Part shown: positions 1 to 10,627 of the stretch, piece after piece
Numbering within the stretch: position 1 is the first letter of the stretch
How the letters are laid out: every line of letters starts with the position of its first letter
NCBI RefSeq assembly: GCF_000381525.1
Contig: NZ_KB906605.1
Coordinates: 62,001 to 126,000 of the forward strand
Reading direction: 5' to 3'
Source: Peptostreptococcus anaerobius VPI 4330 = DSM 2949
GTDB taxonomy: Bacteria > Bacillota > Clostridia > Peptostreptococcales > Peptostreptococcaceae
DNA length: 64,000 nucleotides
The notes under the pieces: generated by a model
What the model saw: the letters and a program-made list of their open reading frames with translations, nothing else
What the model was told of the DNA's origin: nothing
The model's database searches: none
Made by a program: the position numbers and the translations under genes

Positions 1-2450
<2,450 letters not shown>

Positions 2451-2545
2451 AATCAATACCTCTCTTTCATTTCATCTCAATATCTATATTATACCCCATA
2501 TATCAAGTCCTTTAATAGGTAAATAAGGAAAAATCAATATTGTTT

Positions 2546-2586
2546 GCAAAATAAAAAACTATGCAGAAATTAATCATACATAGTTT
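2546..2586 (-). terminator. Rho-independent terminator after the 93-residue gene
   Basis: Read leftwards, an 8-bp stem AAACTATG/CATAGTTT with a 15-nt loop is followed by a T-rich run. It lies just after the stop at 2598 and ends the yebC unit before bcp. Confidence 0.8.
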
Positions 2587-2597
2587 CTATCTTCGTA

Positions 2598-2879
2598 TTA
2601 TTTTTCTTCTGAAGAGTCTTCAGATTTTTCATAGAATTCTTCATAAAGGGCCTCACACATATCAACCGGTCCAGCTCCATCTAGTAGAGGTGCCTGGTAT
2701 GTCTTTATGTATAGGACCACTGGGTCACTGTACTTGTAGACATCTATCTCCACATGAGTATCAGCATCTTCTTCAACCAACCTATAGTTGAATACAAATG
2801 TCCCTATCCTATAGCCCTTCATATTATAGTCGAATACTTCAAATTCATTGCCTATATTTTCCAACATATTATTCTCCAT
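2598..2879 (-). CDS. Uncharacterised 93-residue acidic protein coupled to yebC
   Basis: I do not recognise a family. The protein is small, soluble and acidic, with alternating hydrophobic and charged residues that suggest a beta-rich fold in the first two thirds and a Glu/Ser-rich tail (KSEDSSEEK). It has no signal peptide, membrane segment or cysteine cluster; there is one Cys. The start is the ATG at 2879, three bases after the yebC stop; a TTG directly before it is less likely. No strong ribosome site separates the two genes, so translational coupling is probable. A terminator follows it, which makes yebC and this gene a closed two-gene unit. Confidence 0.75.
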   Translation of the reverse strand: MENNMLENIGNEFEVFDYNMKGYRIGTFVFNYRLVEEDADTHVEIDVYKYSDPVVLYIKTYQAPLLDGAGPVDMCEALYEEFYEKSEDSSEEK

Positions 2880-2882
2880 CAA

Positions 2883-3608
2883 TTATTCAACGTCAGGCAT
2901 TTCCCAGTTGTGGTGAACCTTCTGAACATCATCATCGTCTTCAAGTATATCAAGAAGTTTCTCAAGTGACTTAACCTGTCCCTCGTCATCTACTACACTT
3001 GTAGTCTGAGGCAATAGCTTAACATCAGCTGCTACAAACTCATATCCCTTTTCTTCTAGTCCATCTCTAACAGCATTGAAGTCTTCTGGTGATGTAATGA
3101 TTTCAAATCCATCTTCATCTGGTATAAAGTCTTCAGCACCTAACTCTAATGCTTCTTCCATCAACTGTTCTTCTTCAGCATTTTCGTTTGATATAAATAT
3201 CTGTCCCTTTCTATCAAACATGAAAGATACGCAACCTGGAGTACCTAGGTTACCATTGTTCTTGTCGAAGTAGTATCTTACATTACCTGCTGTTCTGTTC
3301 TTGTTGTCAGTAAGTGTTTCAACTATTATTGCTACACCACCTGCACCATATCCCTCATAAGTGATAGATTCATAGTTTTCACCATCTCCACCACCTACAC
3401 CTTTTTTGATAGCTCTATCTATATTATCATTTGGCATATTGTCAGACTTAGCCTTTACAATAGCCGCCTTTAGTGATGCATTGTATTCTGGATCTCCGCC
3501 GCCTTCTCTAGCTGCAACTGCAATAGCCCTTGCATGCTTTGTAAATACGTTTGATCTAGCTGCATCCTGCTTATTCTTTCTTCCTTCAATATTATGAATA
3601 CGACCCAT
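2883..3608 (-). CDS. yebC: YebC/PmpR-family translation or transcription regulator
   Basis: The 241-residue product is a full-length YebC family member (TACO1 in mitochondria). The family has been described as DNA-binding regulators and, for some members, as ribosome-associated factors that relieve stalling, so the exact activity is open. The diagnostic N-terminus [19 protein letters not shown] is complete. It is followed by [12 protein letters not shown] and the central [13 protein letters not shown] segment. The open frame extends seven codons upstream to a TTG, but AAGGAG sits 7 nt before the ATG at 3608, which fixes the start. It is first in a unit with the acidic 93-residue gene. Confidence 0.95.
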   Translation of the reverse strand: MGRIHNIEGRKNKQDAARSNVFTKHARAIAVAAREGGGDPEYNASLKAAIVKAKSDNMPNDNIDRAIKKGVGGGDGENYESITYEGYGAGGVAIIVETLTDNKNRTAGNVRYYFDKNNGNLGTPGCVSFMFDRKGQIFISNENAEEEQLMEEALELGAEDFIPDEDGFEIITSPEDFNAVRDGLEEKGYEFVAADVKLLPQTTSVVDDEGQVKSLEKLLDILEDDDDVQKVHHNWEMPDVE

Positions 3609-3789
3609 AAAATTTCTCCTTACCTTCAAAATTTATTTATTTGAAATTATTTAATCAATATACTACAAGATATTATTTTACCATACTATAGCTTATAAGT
3701 AAATAATTTGCGACTCTGGTTAAACAGTTTATTTCATTAATCTAAGTTATTGTTTAAATTCAACCAATAACTACTACACTAATTCACTA

Positions 3790-4548
3790 TTAGTCCCACT
3801 TAGGTGGTCTTGGCACTGGCACCCTCTTGTGTTCGCTGACCCTATGTAGCCTATCGATGATAGCAAGGTCTTTTTCAGGTACCTGGTCCCTCTTGCCCTC
3901 AATCACCATATCTATATACTTGTAAGTTGTTCCCATCTCGTTTTCATCAGTCTGTCCATCCCATAGACCTGCTGATGGAGCCTTGCTGATTAGGTCATCA
4001 TGGATTCCTAGCTCCTTAGCCCATTCATATACTTCAGCCTTTGTAAGGTTGGCAAGTGGTAAAAAGTCTACACCACCATCACCATACTTTGTAAAGTATC
4101 CTGTCAATAATTCAGCAGCATTGTCTGTACCAGCTACCAAGTAGCCCATGTTGTTGGCTATTGTATATATAGTAGACATCCTGATTCTAGCCCTTAGGTT
4201 GGCATCTGACATCTTCCTAGTCTCTGGTCTATATAGGCCTTTTTCATCTAACTTGTCCTTGACCATCTCAAGTATCATCCCCTGAGGTTCATCAAGAACT
4301 AGCTCAAGGTATTCTATACCACATCCGTCTATAACCTTCATAGCATCCACCCTGTCCTGAGGATTAGACTTGATATTTAGTATTACACCCATAGAATCAT
4401 TAGGGAATGCCTTTTTGATCAAGTAGGCTACAACAGCAGAGTCTATACCACCTGATATACCTACTATTACACCCTTACAGTGGGCTTGTTCAACCCTTTC
4501 TCTTATCCACTGAATTGTCTTGTTTATCTGTTCACTTCTAGTTGACAT
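3790..4548 (-). CDS. nadE: NH3-dependent NAD+ synthetase
   Basis: NadE performs the last step of NAD biosynthesis, amidating deamido-NAD+ with ammonia and ATP. The PP-loop SGGIDS lies near residue 30 and the product is 252 residues. There is no glutaminase domain, so it is the ammonia-dependent short form, which fits an ammonia-producing amino-acid fermenter. TDNAAELLTGYFTKYGDGGVD-type substrate residues and the DEPQG segment are in place. AAGGAG precedes the ATG at 4548. The gene stands alone: 180 bp of AT-rich DNA follow it and 120 bp separate it from the gene behind. Confidence 0.95.
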   Translation of the reverse strand: MSTRSEQINKTIQWIRERVEQAHCKGVIVGISGGIDSAVVAYLIKKAFPNDSMGVILNIKSNPQDRVDAMKVIDGCGIEYLELVLDEPQGMILEMVKDKLDEKGLYRPETRKMSDANLRARIRMSTIYTIANNMGYLVAGTDNAAELLTGYFTKYGDGGVDFLPLANLTKAEVYEWAKELGIHDDLISKAPSAGLWDGQTDENEMGTTYKYIDMVIEGKRDQVPEKDLAIIDRLHRVSEHKRVPVPRPPKWD

Positions 4549-4668
4549 AACTACAGCTCCTTTTAAAATTTTTATTTATCTTATTTACAACATTGCTATC
4601 ATCTTAATATACTACATTATCTATATCTTATTTACAGCATTGTCTCTCATCTTATTTTGTTTAAATGC

Positions 4669-5313
4669 CTACTTTAATATCTTGCCATCGACAACTGAAA
4701 AATACATCTCTTCTCCATCAATAATATCAGCCTGACCTGAGGAAATTTCGGTTGCAAGGTTTTTCAAATCATCTATCCTATCAAATTCGCAATTTACCAC
4801 TATAGTAACATTGTCTGTATACAAAATATCCTCTAACTGGTATTCATTGCCAGCAAGTTCATTTTGCAGCTTGCCTAGCAGTGTATAATCACAAGCTATG
4901 GATATCCTCCTAAATAACTTCTTTTCCACAATCTTAGCTGCTTCAAGACCTATCTTTGCACCCTTGGTATAGGCACGAACTAGACCACCTGCCCCAAGTT
5001 TCACTCCACCAAAATACCTAGTGACAACTACTACAACATCTCTTAGGTCTTCTTTTTTTATGAGTTCAAGTGTAGGTATACCAGCTGTTCCCTGTGGCTC
5101 CCCATCATCGCTATATCTTTGTATATTCATAGATTGACCTATAGTATAGGCCCATACATTGTGGGTAGCATCCTTGTACTTGGCCTTCATCTCGTCTATA
5201 AATGCCCTCGCCTCTTCTTCGCTAGTCACTGGCTTGGCATGACCTATAAAGACAGATTTTTCCACAATATACTCATCTTTTCCATATTCATGTAAGGTTT
5301 TGTAGGTTTGCAT
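4669..5313 (-). CDS. yigZ: YigZ/IMPACT family protein
   Basis: The 214-residue product matches the YigZ/IMPACT family in length and order. The N-terminal domain contains HNVWAYTIG, RYSDDGEPQGTAG and TRYFGGVKLGAGGLVRAY. The C-terminal ferredoxin-like DUF1949 domain follows from about residue 140. The biochemical role of bacterial members is not settled; eukaryotic IMPACT regulates Gcn2. AAAGGAGAT precedes the ATG at 5313. The gene appears to be monocistronic: a terminator hairpin lies about 40 bp upstream and a TATAAT box falls between the two. Confidence 0.92.
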   Translation of the reverse strand: MQTYKTLHEYGKDEYIVEKSVFIGHAKPVTSEEEARAFIDEMKAKYKDATHNVWAYTIGQSMNIQRYSDDGEPQGTAGIPTLELIKKEDLRDVVVVVTRYFGGVKLGAGGLVRAYTKGAKIGLEAAKIVEKKLFRRISIACDYTLLGKLQNELAGNEYQLEDILYTDNVTIVVNCEFDRIDDLKNLATEISSGQADIIDGEEMYFSVVDGKILK

Positions 5314-5351
5314 CTTACATCTCCTTTCAAATCGCTATTAATATTATAGCA

Positions 5352-5418
5352 TAAAAAACGTTGATGGCATATGACTTCCTAGTTTTAATAACTAGGACCA
5401 CCAGATACCATCAACGTC
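5352..5418 (-). terminator. Compound hairpin terminator upstream of yigZ
   Basis: Arms ACGTTGATGG (5358-5367) and CCATCAACGT (5408-5417) pair perfectly and enclose a second perfect hairpin, CCTAGT/ACTAGG (5378-5396). Read leftwards the structure ends in six T residues, so it can terminate transcription from the Nudix/HEAT operon. The nested form is unusual for a plain terminator. Confidence 0.7.
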
Positions 5419-5549
5419 ACATAATGAAGAAAATAAGAAAATTATATTGAAGTTACTCGTAATTTACTATTCTTTCATAAAGTATTTATTTTTAACTAAG
5501 CCTCAGACCTACTCAAAAAGTAAGCCCTACTAACCTACTATATTACCTA

Positions 5550-5972
5550 TTAATTAGTGTCGTTTTTCTTATAGTTCTTATATTTCTTATAAGAAACATC
5601 TACAAGAGATTTTTCCTTGCTGTGAGTCAACATTTCAAGGGCCTCAGACACCTTATAAAATCCACCACGAAGAAATTCTTTTGATATATCTAGTTCAACG
5701 CTTTCAGCTTCCATAACATACCACATAATAGCATTACAAACACGTTGATTTCTACTTCTTGAGAAAAACTCGTATATAGTGTCTCCAGCTATATCTAGAA
5801 TTCTGGCATCAACACCTGTTTCAAGCTTAACTCTCTGAATAGCACTTTCATGAGGTAGTCCATCACCGACTATTTTTCCCTTAGGTAGGGTCCATTCACC
5901 TCTGTCATTTTCTACCAATAATACCTTGTTTGCATAAAATACAACACCACCAGAACAACGTCTCACTATCAT
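5550..5972 (-). CDS. Nudix-fold protein with degenerate Nudix box
   Basis: The 140-residue product has the Nudix fold pattern: GGVVFYANKVLLVEN, WTLPKGK, a helix ending in ETGVDA, and later AIMWYVMEA. Nudix hydrolases cleave nucleoside diphosphate-linked substrates using a Mg-binding REUxEExGU helix. Here that stretch reads QRVKLETGV, so the Arg and two of the usual glutamates are replaced and only the last Glu remains. Activity may therefore be altered or lost. GGAGGG sits 7 nt before the ATG at 5972; an upstream TTG is less likely. It follows the HEAT-repeat gene by 57 bp in the same direction and probably shares its transcript. Confidence 0.82.
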   Translation of the reverse strand: MIVRRCSGGVVFYANKVLLVENDRGEWTLPKGKIVGDGLPHESAIQRVKLETGVDARILDIAGDTIYEFFSRSRNQRVCNAIMWYVMEAESVELDISKEFLRGGFYKVSEALEMLTHSKEKSLVDVSYKKYKNYKKNDTN

Positions 5973-6029
5973 TTTGAATCCCTCCAATTATTTAGTAATA
6001 TTACCTACTACGCACCTACGTAGCGCCGA

Positions 6030-6707
6030 CTAGACTGAGTACTTGATATGTAAGGCATCTAGAGATTCTCTTGCAGCCCTCAGTACATAGTCCTTCTCAA
6101 AGTCAGCCTTGAGTTTTATAAGATTTTCAAGAATCTTTATGCTGTCCTTGGTACCCAAGTTGGCAAGAGATTTGGCACAGTACTGTCTGACCTGTGGATT
6201 GGTATCTGAAAGTCCCATCTCCATAATATTTGAACTTGAAGTACTGCCTATCTTTCCAATAGCTGAATATGCTATTCTCCTGATATTGGCGTGCTTTTTC
6301 TCAGTTATGGGATATAGGATATCCAAAAACCTAGCATCTCTAAATTCACCTGCTGCCCAAACCAAGACCATCAAATCATCAACATTGTCTAACCTTAGTA
6401 TACCCCTATAGACCTTCCTCTTAAAATCGTTTATGTCTGAGTTCTTAAGCTTGGACATAAAGTCGAGCCTCTCATCCTTAGACAATGATAGAAAATAATC
6501 TATGATATCCTTTTCTTCTTGTCCCTGAACAAGACTTTTCTTGGTCTTTCTTATGATATCTTTGGCTGTTATAAGGTCATTATTGACCTCTTCTACTGAC
6601 TTGTTTCTGACCCTGGCAATTTGTTCAACATTAAGAGATTCTCTATAAAGGAGATATGTTATATAGTAATCCTCAAGGTTGTCGACATTTTCCCATCCTA
6701 TTACCAT
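6030..6707 (-). CDS. HEAT-repeat protein with N-terminal helical domain
   Basis: The 225-residue soluble protein has an N-terminal part (residues 1-65) that looks like a small helical or HTH-like domain (YLLYRESLNVEQIARVRNKS). Two to three HEAT/PBS-lyase-type repeats follow from about residue 110 (RRIAYSAIGKIGS, VRQYCAKSLANLGT). Such repeats form a curved helical scaffold for protein binding. No catalytic motif is visible, so the function is unknown. GGGGGAGG lies directly before the ATG at 6707. It is the first gene of a unit with the Nudix-like gene. Confidence 0.8.
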   Translation of the reverse strand: MVIGWENVDNLEDYYITYLLYRESLNVEQIARVRNKSVEEVNNDLITAKDIIRKTKKSLVQGQEEKDIIDYFLSLSKDERLDFMSKLKNSDINDFKRKVYRGILRLDNVDDLMVLVWAAGEFRDARFLDILYPITEKKHANIRRIAYSAIGKIGSTSSSNIMEMGLSDTNPQVRQYCAKSLANLGTKDSIKILENLIKLKADFEKDYVLRAARESLDALHIKYSV

Positions 6708-6824
6708 CTATCCTCCCCCTATCTCAGTCTTATTAATATTATATTCTCTATAAAAATTGAAATTCCTTTAAGTTTTCGCAATTTTTTTATAAATATCATA
6801 AAATACTTATTTTTCACCGAAAAC

Positions 6825-6956
6825 CTAATCCCAGTCTGTAAACGTTATGCCTAACAATATCAAGCATAGTCCGCAAAATATAAGCTTCATGAAGGATTTG
6901 AAGCTATCCCATGCAAGCTCTATTCCACCGCATAATATTTGTAAAAATAGTTCCAT
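6825..6956 (-). CDS. Small membrane peptide, 43 residues
   Basis: An ATG at 6956, preceded by an AGGTGGT ribosome site, opens a 43-codon frame ending in TAG at 6825. The peptide begins with an amphipathic stretch (MELFLQILCGGIELAWDSF), continues MKLIFCGLCLILLGITF as one probable membrane helix, and ends in TDWD. It has three cysteines. It stands alone between rpsD, which has its own terminator, and the HEAT gene. The family is not recognised. A good ribosome site and a coherent membrane profile support it, but no homology was tested. Confidence 0.55.
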   Translation of the reverse strand: MELFLQILCGGIELAWDSFKSFMKLIFCGLCLILLGITFTDWD

Positions 6957-7043
6957 TTTATCACCACCTATACTGTAATTATATCACCATTTAGATATCT
7001 TTATCAATCGTTAAAGTGGTTTTAATATAAGTATTAATTTGCA

Positions 7044-7073
7044 TAAAAAAAGAGGGTAAATATACCCTCTTTT
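7044..7073 (-). terminator. rpsD terminator
   Basis: An 11-bp perfect stem (7048-7058 with 7063-7073, core AGAGGGTA/TACCCTCT) with a 4-nt loop runs into a T-rich tract on the minus strand, 18 bp after the rpsD stop. Confidence 0.9.
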
Positions 7074-7090
7074 GAATATTCGTCTTTTTC

Positions 7091-7696
7091 TTATAATGAA
7101 GACTTAGAGTAGAATTCGACAACTAGTGAATCGTTGATTTCGATTGGCACTTCTTCTCTCTCTGGAAGTCTTGTAAGAACTGCTGAGTAGTTAGCCTGGT
7201 CCTTAGTTAGGTAAGGATGTTCGTTTAAAGCAGCTGCTTCAAAGTTAGCCTTGAATAGTTCATTAGTTCTGTACTTTTCTCTTAGTGATATTTCGTCTCC
7301 TACTGAAACGATGAATGAAGGTATATTAACCTTTCTTCCGTTAACATGGATATTTCCATGTCCAACCATCTGTCTAGCCTGTCTGATTGAGTTAGCAAGA
7401 CCCATTCTGTATACTAGGTTGTCTAGTCTACATTCTAATGTTCTTATAACTGCTATACCAGTAGGTCCCTTCGCCTTCTGAGCCTTCTTCATGTAGATTC
7501 TCATCTGCTTTTCAGATACTCCATAGTAAGCTCTTAGTCTCTGCTTTTCAAGTAACTGCATACCGTATGGTGATAGCTTCTTGTCGCTTCTTGCAGTTCC
7601 CTTACCAGCTCTGTTCATTGCCTTTGGATGACCACATACGTTTAGTCCTAGTCTTCTAGATAACTTAAACTTAGGTCCTCTTGTAATTGATGACAT
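7091..7696 (-). CDS. rpsD: 30S ribosomal protein S4
   Basis: S4 nucleates assembly of the 30S body and binds 16S rRNA. The 201-residue product begins with the S4 N-terminal domain ([14 protein letters not shown]). It continues through [14 protein letters not shown] and has the S4 RNA-binding domain at about residues 90-155 ([28 protein letters not shown]). It lacks the zinc-binding CxxC cluster of the C+ form. The gene is alone, not in the alpha operon, with its own promoter, a leader of about 190 nt and a terminator. This is the arrangement of the autoregulated rpsD of other Firmicutes. AAAGGAG precedes the ATG at 7696. Confidence 0.97.
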   Translation of the reverse strand: MSSITRGPKFKLSRRLGLNVCGHPKAMNRAGKGTARSDKKLSPYGMQLLEKQRLRAYYGVSEKQMRIYMKKAQKAKGPTGIAVIRTLECRLDNLVYRMGLANSIRQARQMVGHGNIHVNGRKVNIPSFIVSVGDEISLREKYRTNELFKANFEAAALNEHPYLTKDQANYSAVLTRLPEREEVPIEINDSLVVEFYSKSSL

Positions 7697-7884
7697 ATTC
7701 TTTCTCCTTTAAAAATAAATTGTGTGGATGCCTCTATTGGCATTGTCCATTGTAATATGATGGATGTGTGGACCAAGGTCCGCTACATTGTCCATATAGA
7801 AGATAAATGCTTGATATGTTTCCCTAATCTAGTAGATATAGGGTTCTATACCTGCATCTAAACTATTGTCGCTCACTACACGAC
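7697..7884 (-). ncRNA. Long rpsD 5' leader, probable S4 autoregulatory region
   Basis: From the predicted transcription start near 7884 to the rpsD ATG there are about 188 nt of leader. It contains a GGACC/GGTCC hairpin, two copies of ATGGACAATG and a repeated TCCACACA segment, so it is likely structured. Firmicute rpsD genes are known to be autoregulated through S4 binding to the leader. Assignment here rests on position and structure; no covariance model could be run. Confidence 0.5.
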
Positions 7885-7890
7885 TTTAAT

Positions 7891-7919
7891 ATTATACTAT
7901 ATATAATAGTCCTTGTCTA
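7891..7919 (-). promoter_or_regulatory. rpsD sigma-A promoter
   Basis: TAGACA (7914-7919) and TATAAT (7891-7896) on the minus strand are separated by exactly 17 bp. Confidence 0.75.
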
Positions 7920-7958
7920 GTATTTTTTCCTAGTATCCTGTGGTATCAACTAAATATC

Positions 7959-8429
7959 CTAAGCTTCTATCAACTTGCAGACATCTATCCACTCTGCGTC
8001 TATAACCTTGTCTAGCTCATCTACCCTAAAAGCTGCCGTACACTCTGGAGCCCCCGCTGCTGAATAGACTACTTCAAACCTCTTTAATGATTCATCCAGA
8101 TAAGCTACTACGCCTTTATTTAGACCAAGAGCACATACGCCACCTGGCTTGTGTCCTATGATTGATTCTACTTCTTCCCACGGAACCATCTTGGCCTTTT
8201 TCTTGAACATATCCTTGTACTTCCTGTTGTCTATCTTGGCATCTCCAGCTGCAACTATGACAATCGGCTTATCATCTAGCAAAAATGACATAGTCTTGGC
8301 TATTAACTTCTCCTCACAACCTATCATCCTAGCTGCATTTTCAACTGTATCACAAGGGTTAGGGTGGATTGTTATCCTATTCGCATATCCCTTTCTCTCC
8401 AACTCTTCCTTTACACTTTCGTAAGACAT
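7959..8429 (-). CDS. YbaK/prolyl-tRNA synthetase-associated domain deacylase
   Basis: The 156-residue single-domain protein belongs to the YbaK/EbsC group that hydrolyses mischarged aminoacyl-tRNAs, typically Cys-tRNA(Pro) or Ala-tRNA(Pro). Visible signatures are ENAARMIGCEEKLIAKTMSF with the conserved lysine, IVIVAAGDAKIDNRKYK, and the glycine loop PGGVCALGL. The substrate cannot be assigned from the sequence alone. AGGAGGTTGAGGTT lies before the ATG at 8429. It is the last gene after cls (28 bp gap) and may be cotranscribed with it. Confidence 0.88.
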   Translation of the reverse strand: MSYESVKEELERKGYANRITIHPNPCDTVENAARMIGCEEKLIAKTMSFLLDDKPIVIVAAGDAKIDNRKYKDMFKKKAKMVPWEEVESIIGHKPGGVCALGLNKGVVAYLDESLKRFEVVYSAAGAPECTAAFRVDELDKVIDAEWIDVCKLIEA

Positions 8430-8457
8430 AACCTCAACCTCCTAATAGATATTAATT

Positions 8458-10191
8458 CTATAGTAGTGGAGATATAAACCTCAACACTCCATGCCAAATC
8501 CTAGTCCTCATACTTCTACGTCCAGAATACTTACTAGTGACATCTTCTGACTGGGCAAACATATTTTCCATGTCTATTCTCATCTCTTTTACTAGATCTT
8601 CGTCATATATGTAGACCCCGTTTTCAAAGTGCAGGTACAAACTCCTGTAATCCATATTTATAGTACCTATTACACCACACTTGTCGTCTGATATATGCTG
8701 TTTAGCATGGACAAATCCAGGACTGTACTCATATATCTTGACTCCATTTCTAGCTAGATTGGCATAGTTTGACCTTGTTATAGCATATATTATCTTTTTG
8801 TCTGGAATCCCAGGCGTTATGATTCTTACATCTACACCTCTCTTGGCAGCAAGGGTAAGCTCATCCCTCATTATATCGTCAATTATAAGATATGGAGTTG
8901 TTATATATAGGTAGTCGTTTGATGTTTTGGCAAGATTTAGGTATACATTCTCTGCAACCTGTTCTTCATACAGGGGATTTTCTGCAAATGGCTGAAGTAT
9001 CCTTAGTTTATTTTTGGACTTAGTAACTGATGATTCCTTATTTTCAATGGCTACAGTCTTGTCTTGTGTATCTATAGGCTCGCCTTTTGTGTCCACAATC
9101 TTGTCCTCGCCTTTTGTATCCACAATCTTGTCCTCGCCCTTTGTATCTACAAGTTTGTCTTCGATATCGTCTTCTAGTAGGTCTTTTTCATTTAATACAT
9201 CGTATGATATATTGCACATATCGTATTGGTTTATAAGATTTTCAAGGCTCTCCCTCTCACTCTTATTCCTCCTCATTGCGTGCCACATTTCCAAAAATAT
9301 CATAGTGAGATTGTCAACCGACCTACCCTTAATCATAATTCCTGTATCTTTCCAGTAACCAAATGGGTTTACAATATTAAAGTACTCATCTGCAATATTA
9401 TAACCACCTGTAAAGCCTACCTTGCCGTCTATTACAGTTATCTTCCTGTGGTCCCTGTTGTTCATAAATATATTTACTATTGGTATAACCGGATTGAATA
9501 CCCTACACTTGATACCTTCCTTGTTTAACCTTTTTGAAAACGGCCTATCTACAAAGCCTAGGCTACCGACATCATCATATATAACCCTGATATCCAAGCC
9601 CTCGTCAGCCTTCCTCTTAAGTATGTCCTCTATAGCCCTAAAAGAACCAGCATCCTCTATAGCATGATACTCCATAAAGATAAATTTTTGGGCATTTTCC
9701 AACTCTTCTTTTAGTTTCTCAATAGCATCCGAAGCCTCTGAAAAATAGACTACATCGTTGTTGCTATAGGCAGGATAGTTTCCGAACTTATCAATATAAT
9801 TAACATGTCCATAGACATCTGGATCTATATTCTTCAACCTAGACATAAGCTCCCTGTCTCTTTGAAGGACACCATCTGCCATTCCATAGATATATTTAAA
9901 TCTCCTTCTGATAGATATAGAAGTAAACCTACTCCCTAGCAAGGCATACAGTATAAGTCCTGCAACTGGAGCTACCAATATTCCAATTATCCAAGGAATC
10001 TTGATTGCTGAATTGGTGTGCTTGCCTAGGATCCTAAATATTAGTAGGATAGACAATACCCTAAGTACTATGTCCAACTTTGGATACCAAATATTGAGGG
10101 CATATACACCACTCAAGATCCAAAATATCTGAAAGGCAAAGCCGAGACCAGCTATAATCGCCCTGTTAGTTCCATTCTTCTCCTTTTTCAA
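8458..10191 (-). CDS. cls: Cardiolipin synthase (PLD type) with inserted tandem repeat
   Basis: This enzyme condenses two phosphatidylglycerols into cardiolipin at the membrane. The 577-residue product has two N-terminal membrane helices (residues 10-70). It has two HKD phospholipase D motifs, HRKITVIDGKVGFTGGYN (about 248-265) and HAKQHISDDKCGVIGTINMD (about 503-522). Between them, from about residue 340 to 400, an extra hydrophilic segment holds three near-identical DKIVDTKGE units, coded by three 27-bp DNA repeats. Bacterial Cls is usually 480-510 residues, so the extra length lies mainly there. The start is a TTG at 10191 with AAGGTGAT upstream, four bases after the previous stop; the nearby ATG is out of frame. 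Confidence 0.93.
   Translation of the reverse strand: MKKEKNGTNRAIIAGLGFAFQIFWILSGVYALNIWYPKLDIVLRVLSILLIFRILGKHTNSAIKIPWIIGILVAPVAGLILYALLGSRFTSISIRRRFKYIYGMADGVLQRDRELMSRLKNIDPDVYGHVNYIDKFGNYPAYSNNDVVYFSEASDAIEKLKEELENAQKFIFMEYHAIEDAGSFRAIEDILKRKADEGLDIRVIYDDVGSLGFVDRPFSKRLNKEGIKCRVFNPVIPIVNIFMNNRDHRKITVIDGKVGFTGGYNIADEYFNIVNPFGYWKDTGIMIKGRSVDNLTMIFLEMWHAMRRNKSERESLENLINQYDMCNISYDVLNEKDLLEDDIEDKLVDTKGEDKIVDTKGEDKIVDTKGEPIDTQDKTVAIENKESSVTKSKNKLRILQPFAENPLYEEQVAENVYLNLAKTSNDYLYITTPYLIIDDIMRDELTLAAKRGVDVRIITPGIPDKKIIYAITRSNYANLARNGVKIYEYSPGFVHAKQHISDDKCGVIGTINMDYRSLYLHFENGVYIYDEDLVKEMRIDMENMFAQSEDVTSKYSGRRSMRTRIWHGVLRFISPLL
9079..9159 (-). repeat. Three 27-bp in-frame tandem repeats inside cls
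   Basis: Units at 9079-9105, 9106-9132 and 9133-9159 differ by a few bases only and each encodes nine residues of the type DKIVDTKGE. Being a multiple of three, gain or loss of a unit keeps the frame. Confidence 0.9.
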
Positions 10192-10195
10192 AATA

Positions 10196-10456
10196 TCACC
10201 TTCCCTTCGCTAAATCACTGATTTGATCAAACCTACTTATTATATAGTCATAGCCATTCTTACTATGAGGTATCATGCAATTAGAACAGTCTTTTATTCC
10301 TCTATCGCTGTATTTATAATTACCGCCACACTTGGTCCCCAGGGCATACAGGGGACAATAGCAAAAAAGGCAGTTAAAATTCTCCAAATCATCCGTCTTG
10401 TGACAAGGAAAGAACTCGCACTCTCTATGACTAAAAAACTTATACTTATTTTCCAT
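10196..10456 (-). CDS. Cysteine-rich small-domain protein
   Basis: The 86-residue product matches the cysteine-rich small domain family (PF04071 type). Its nine cysteines are in the pattern HRECEFFPCH, NCLFCYCPLY, GTKCGG, KDCSNCMIPH. It probably binds zinc or an Fe-S cluster, and the molecular function is not established. GAGGGGGC lies before the ATG at 10456. Its TGA is followed four bases later by the TTG of cls, whose ribosome site lies inside the 3' end of this gene, so the two are very likely translated together. Confidence 0.8.
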   Translation of the reverse strand: MENKYKFFSHRECEFFPCHKTDDLENFNCLFCYCPLYALGTKCGGNYKYSDRGIKDCSNCMIPHSKNGYDYIISRFDQISDLAKGR

Positions 10457-10574
10457 GTAAGCCCCCTCTCATTTAAGTATTTTCTCTTTACATTCACTAA
10501 TTATACCATACTCGAGTAATTAATTTAACATATCTTATGTTTATTTATTGATAGTCTATCTGTTTTTTATATGG

Positions 10575-10580
10575 TATAAT
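10575..10580 (+). promoter_or_regulatory. Extended -10 promoter element for the hflX pair
   Basis: TATAAT with an upstream TG (TGGTATAAT) lies 47 bp before the hflX ATG. No good -35 is spaced 17 bp away, so the extended -10 class is inferred. Confidence 0.5.
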
Positions 10581-10627
10581 CAGATTAATTAACATTTTTT
10601 AATAAGGAGTAGTGCATAAATATAAAT

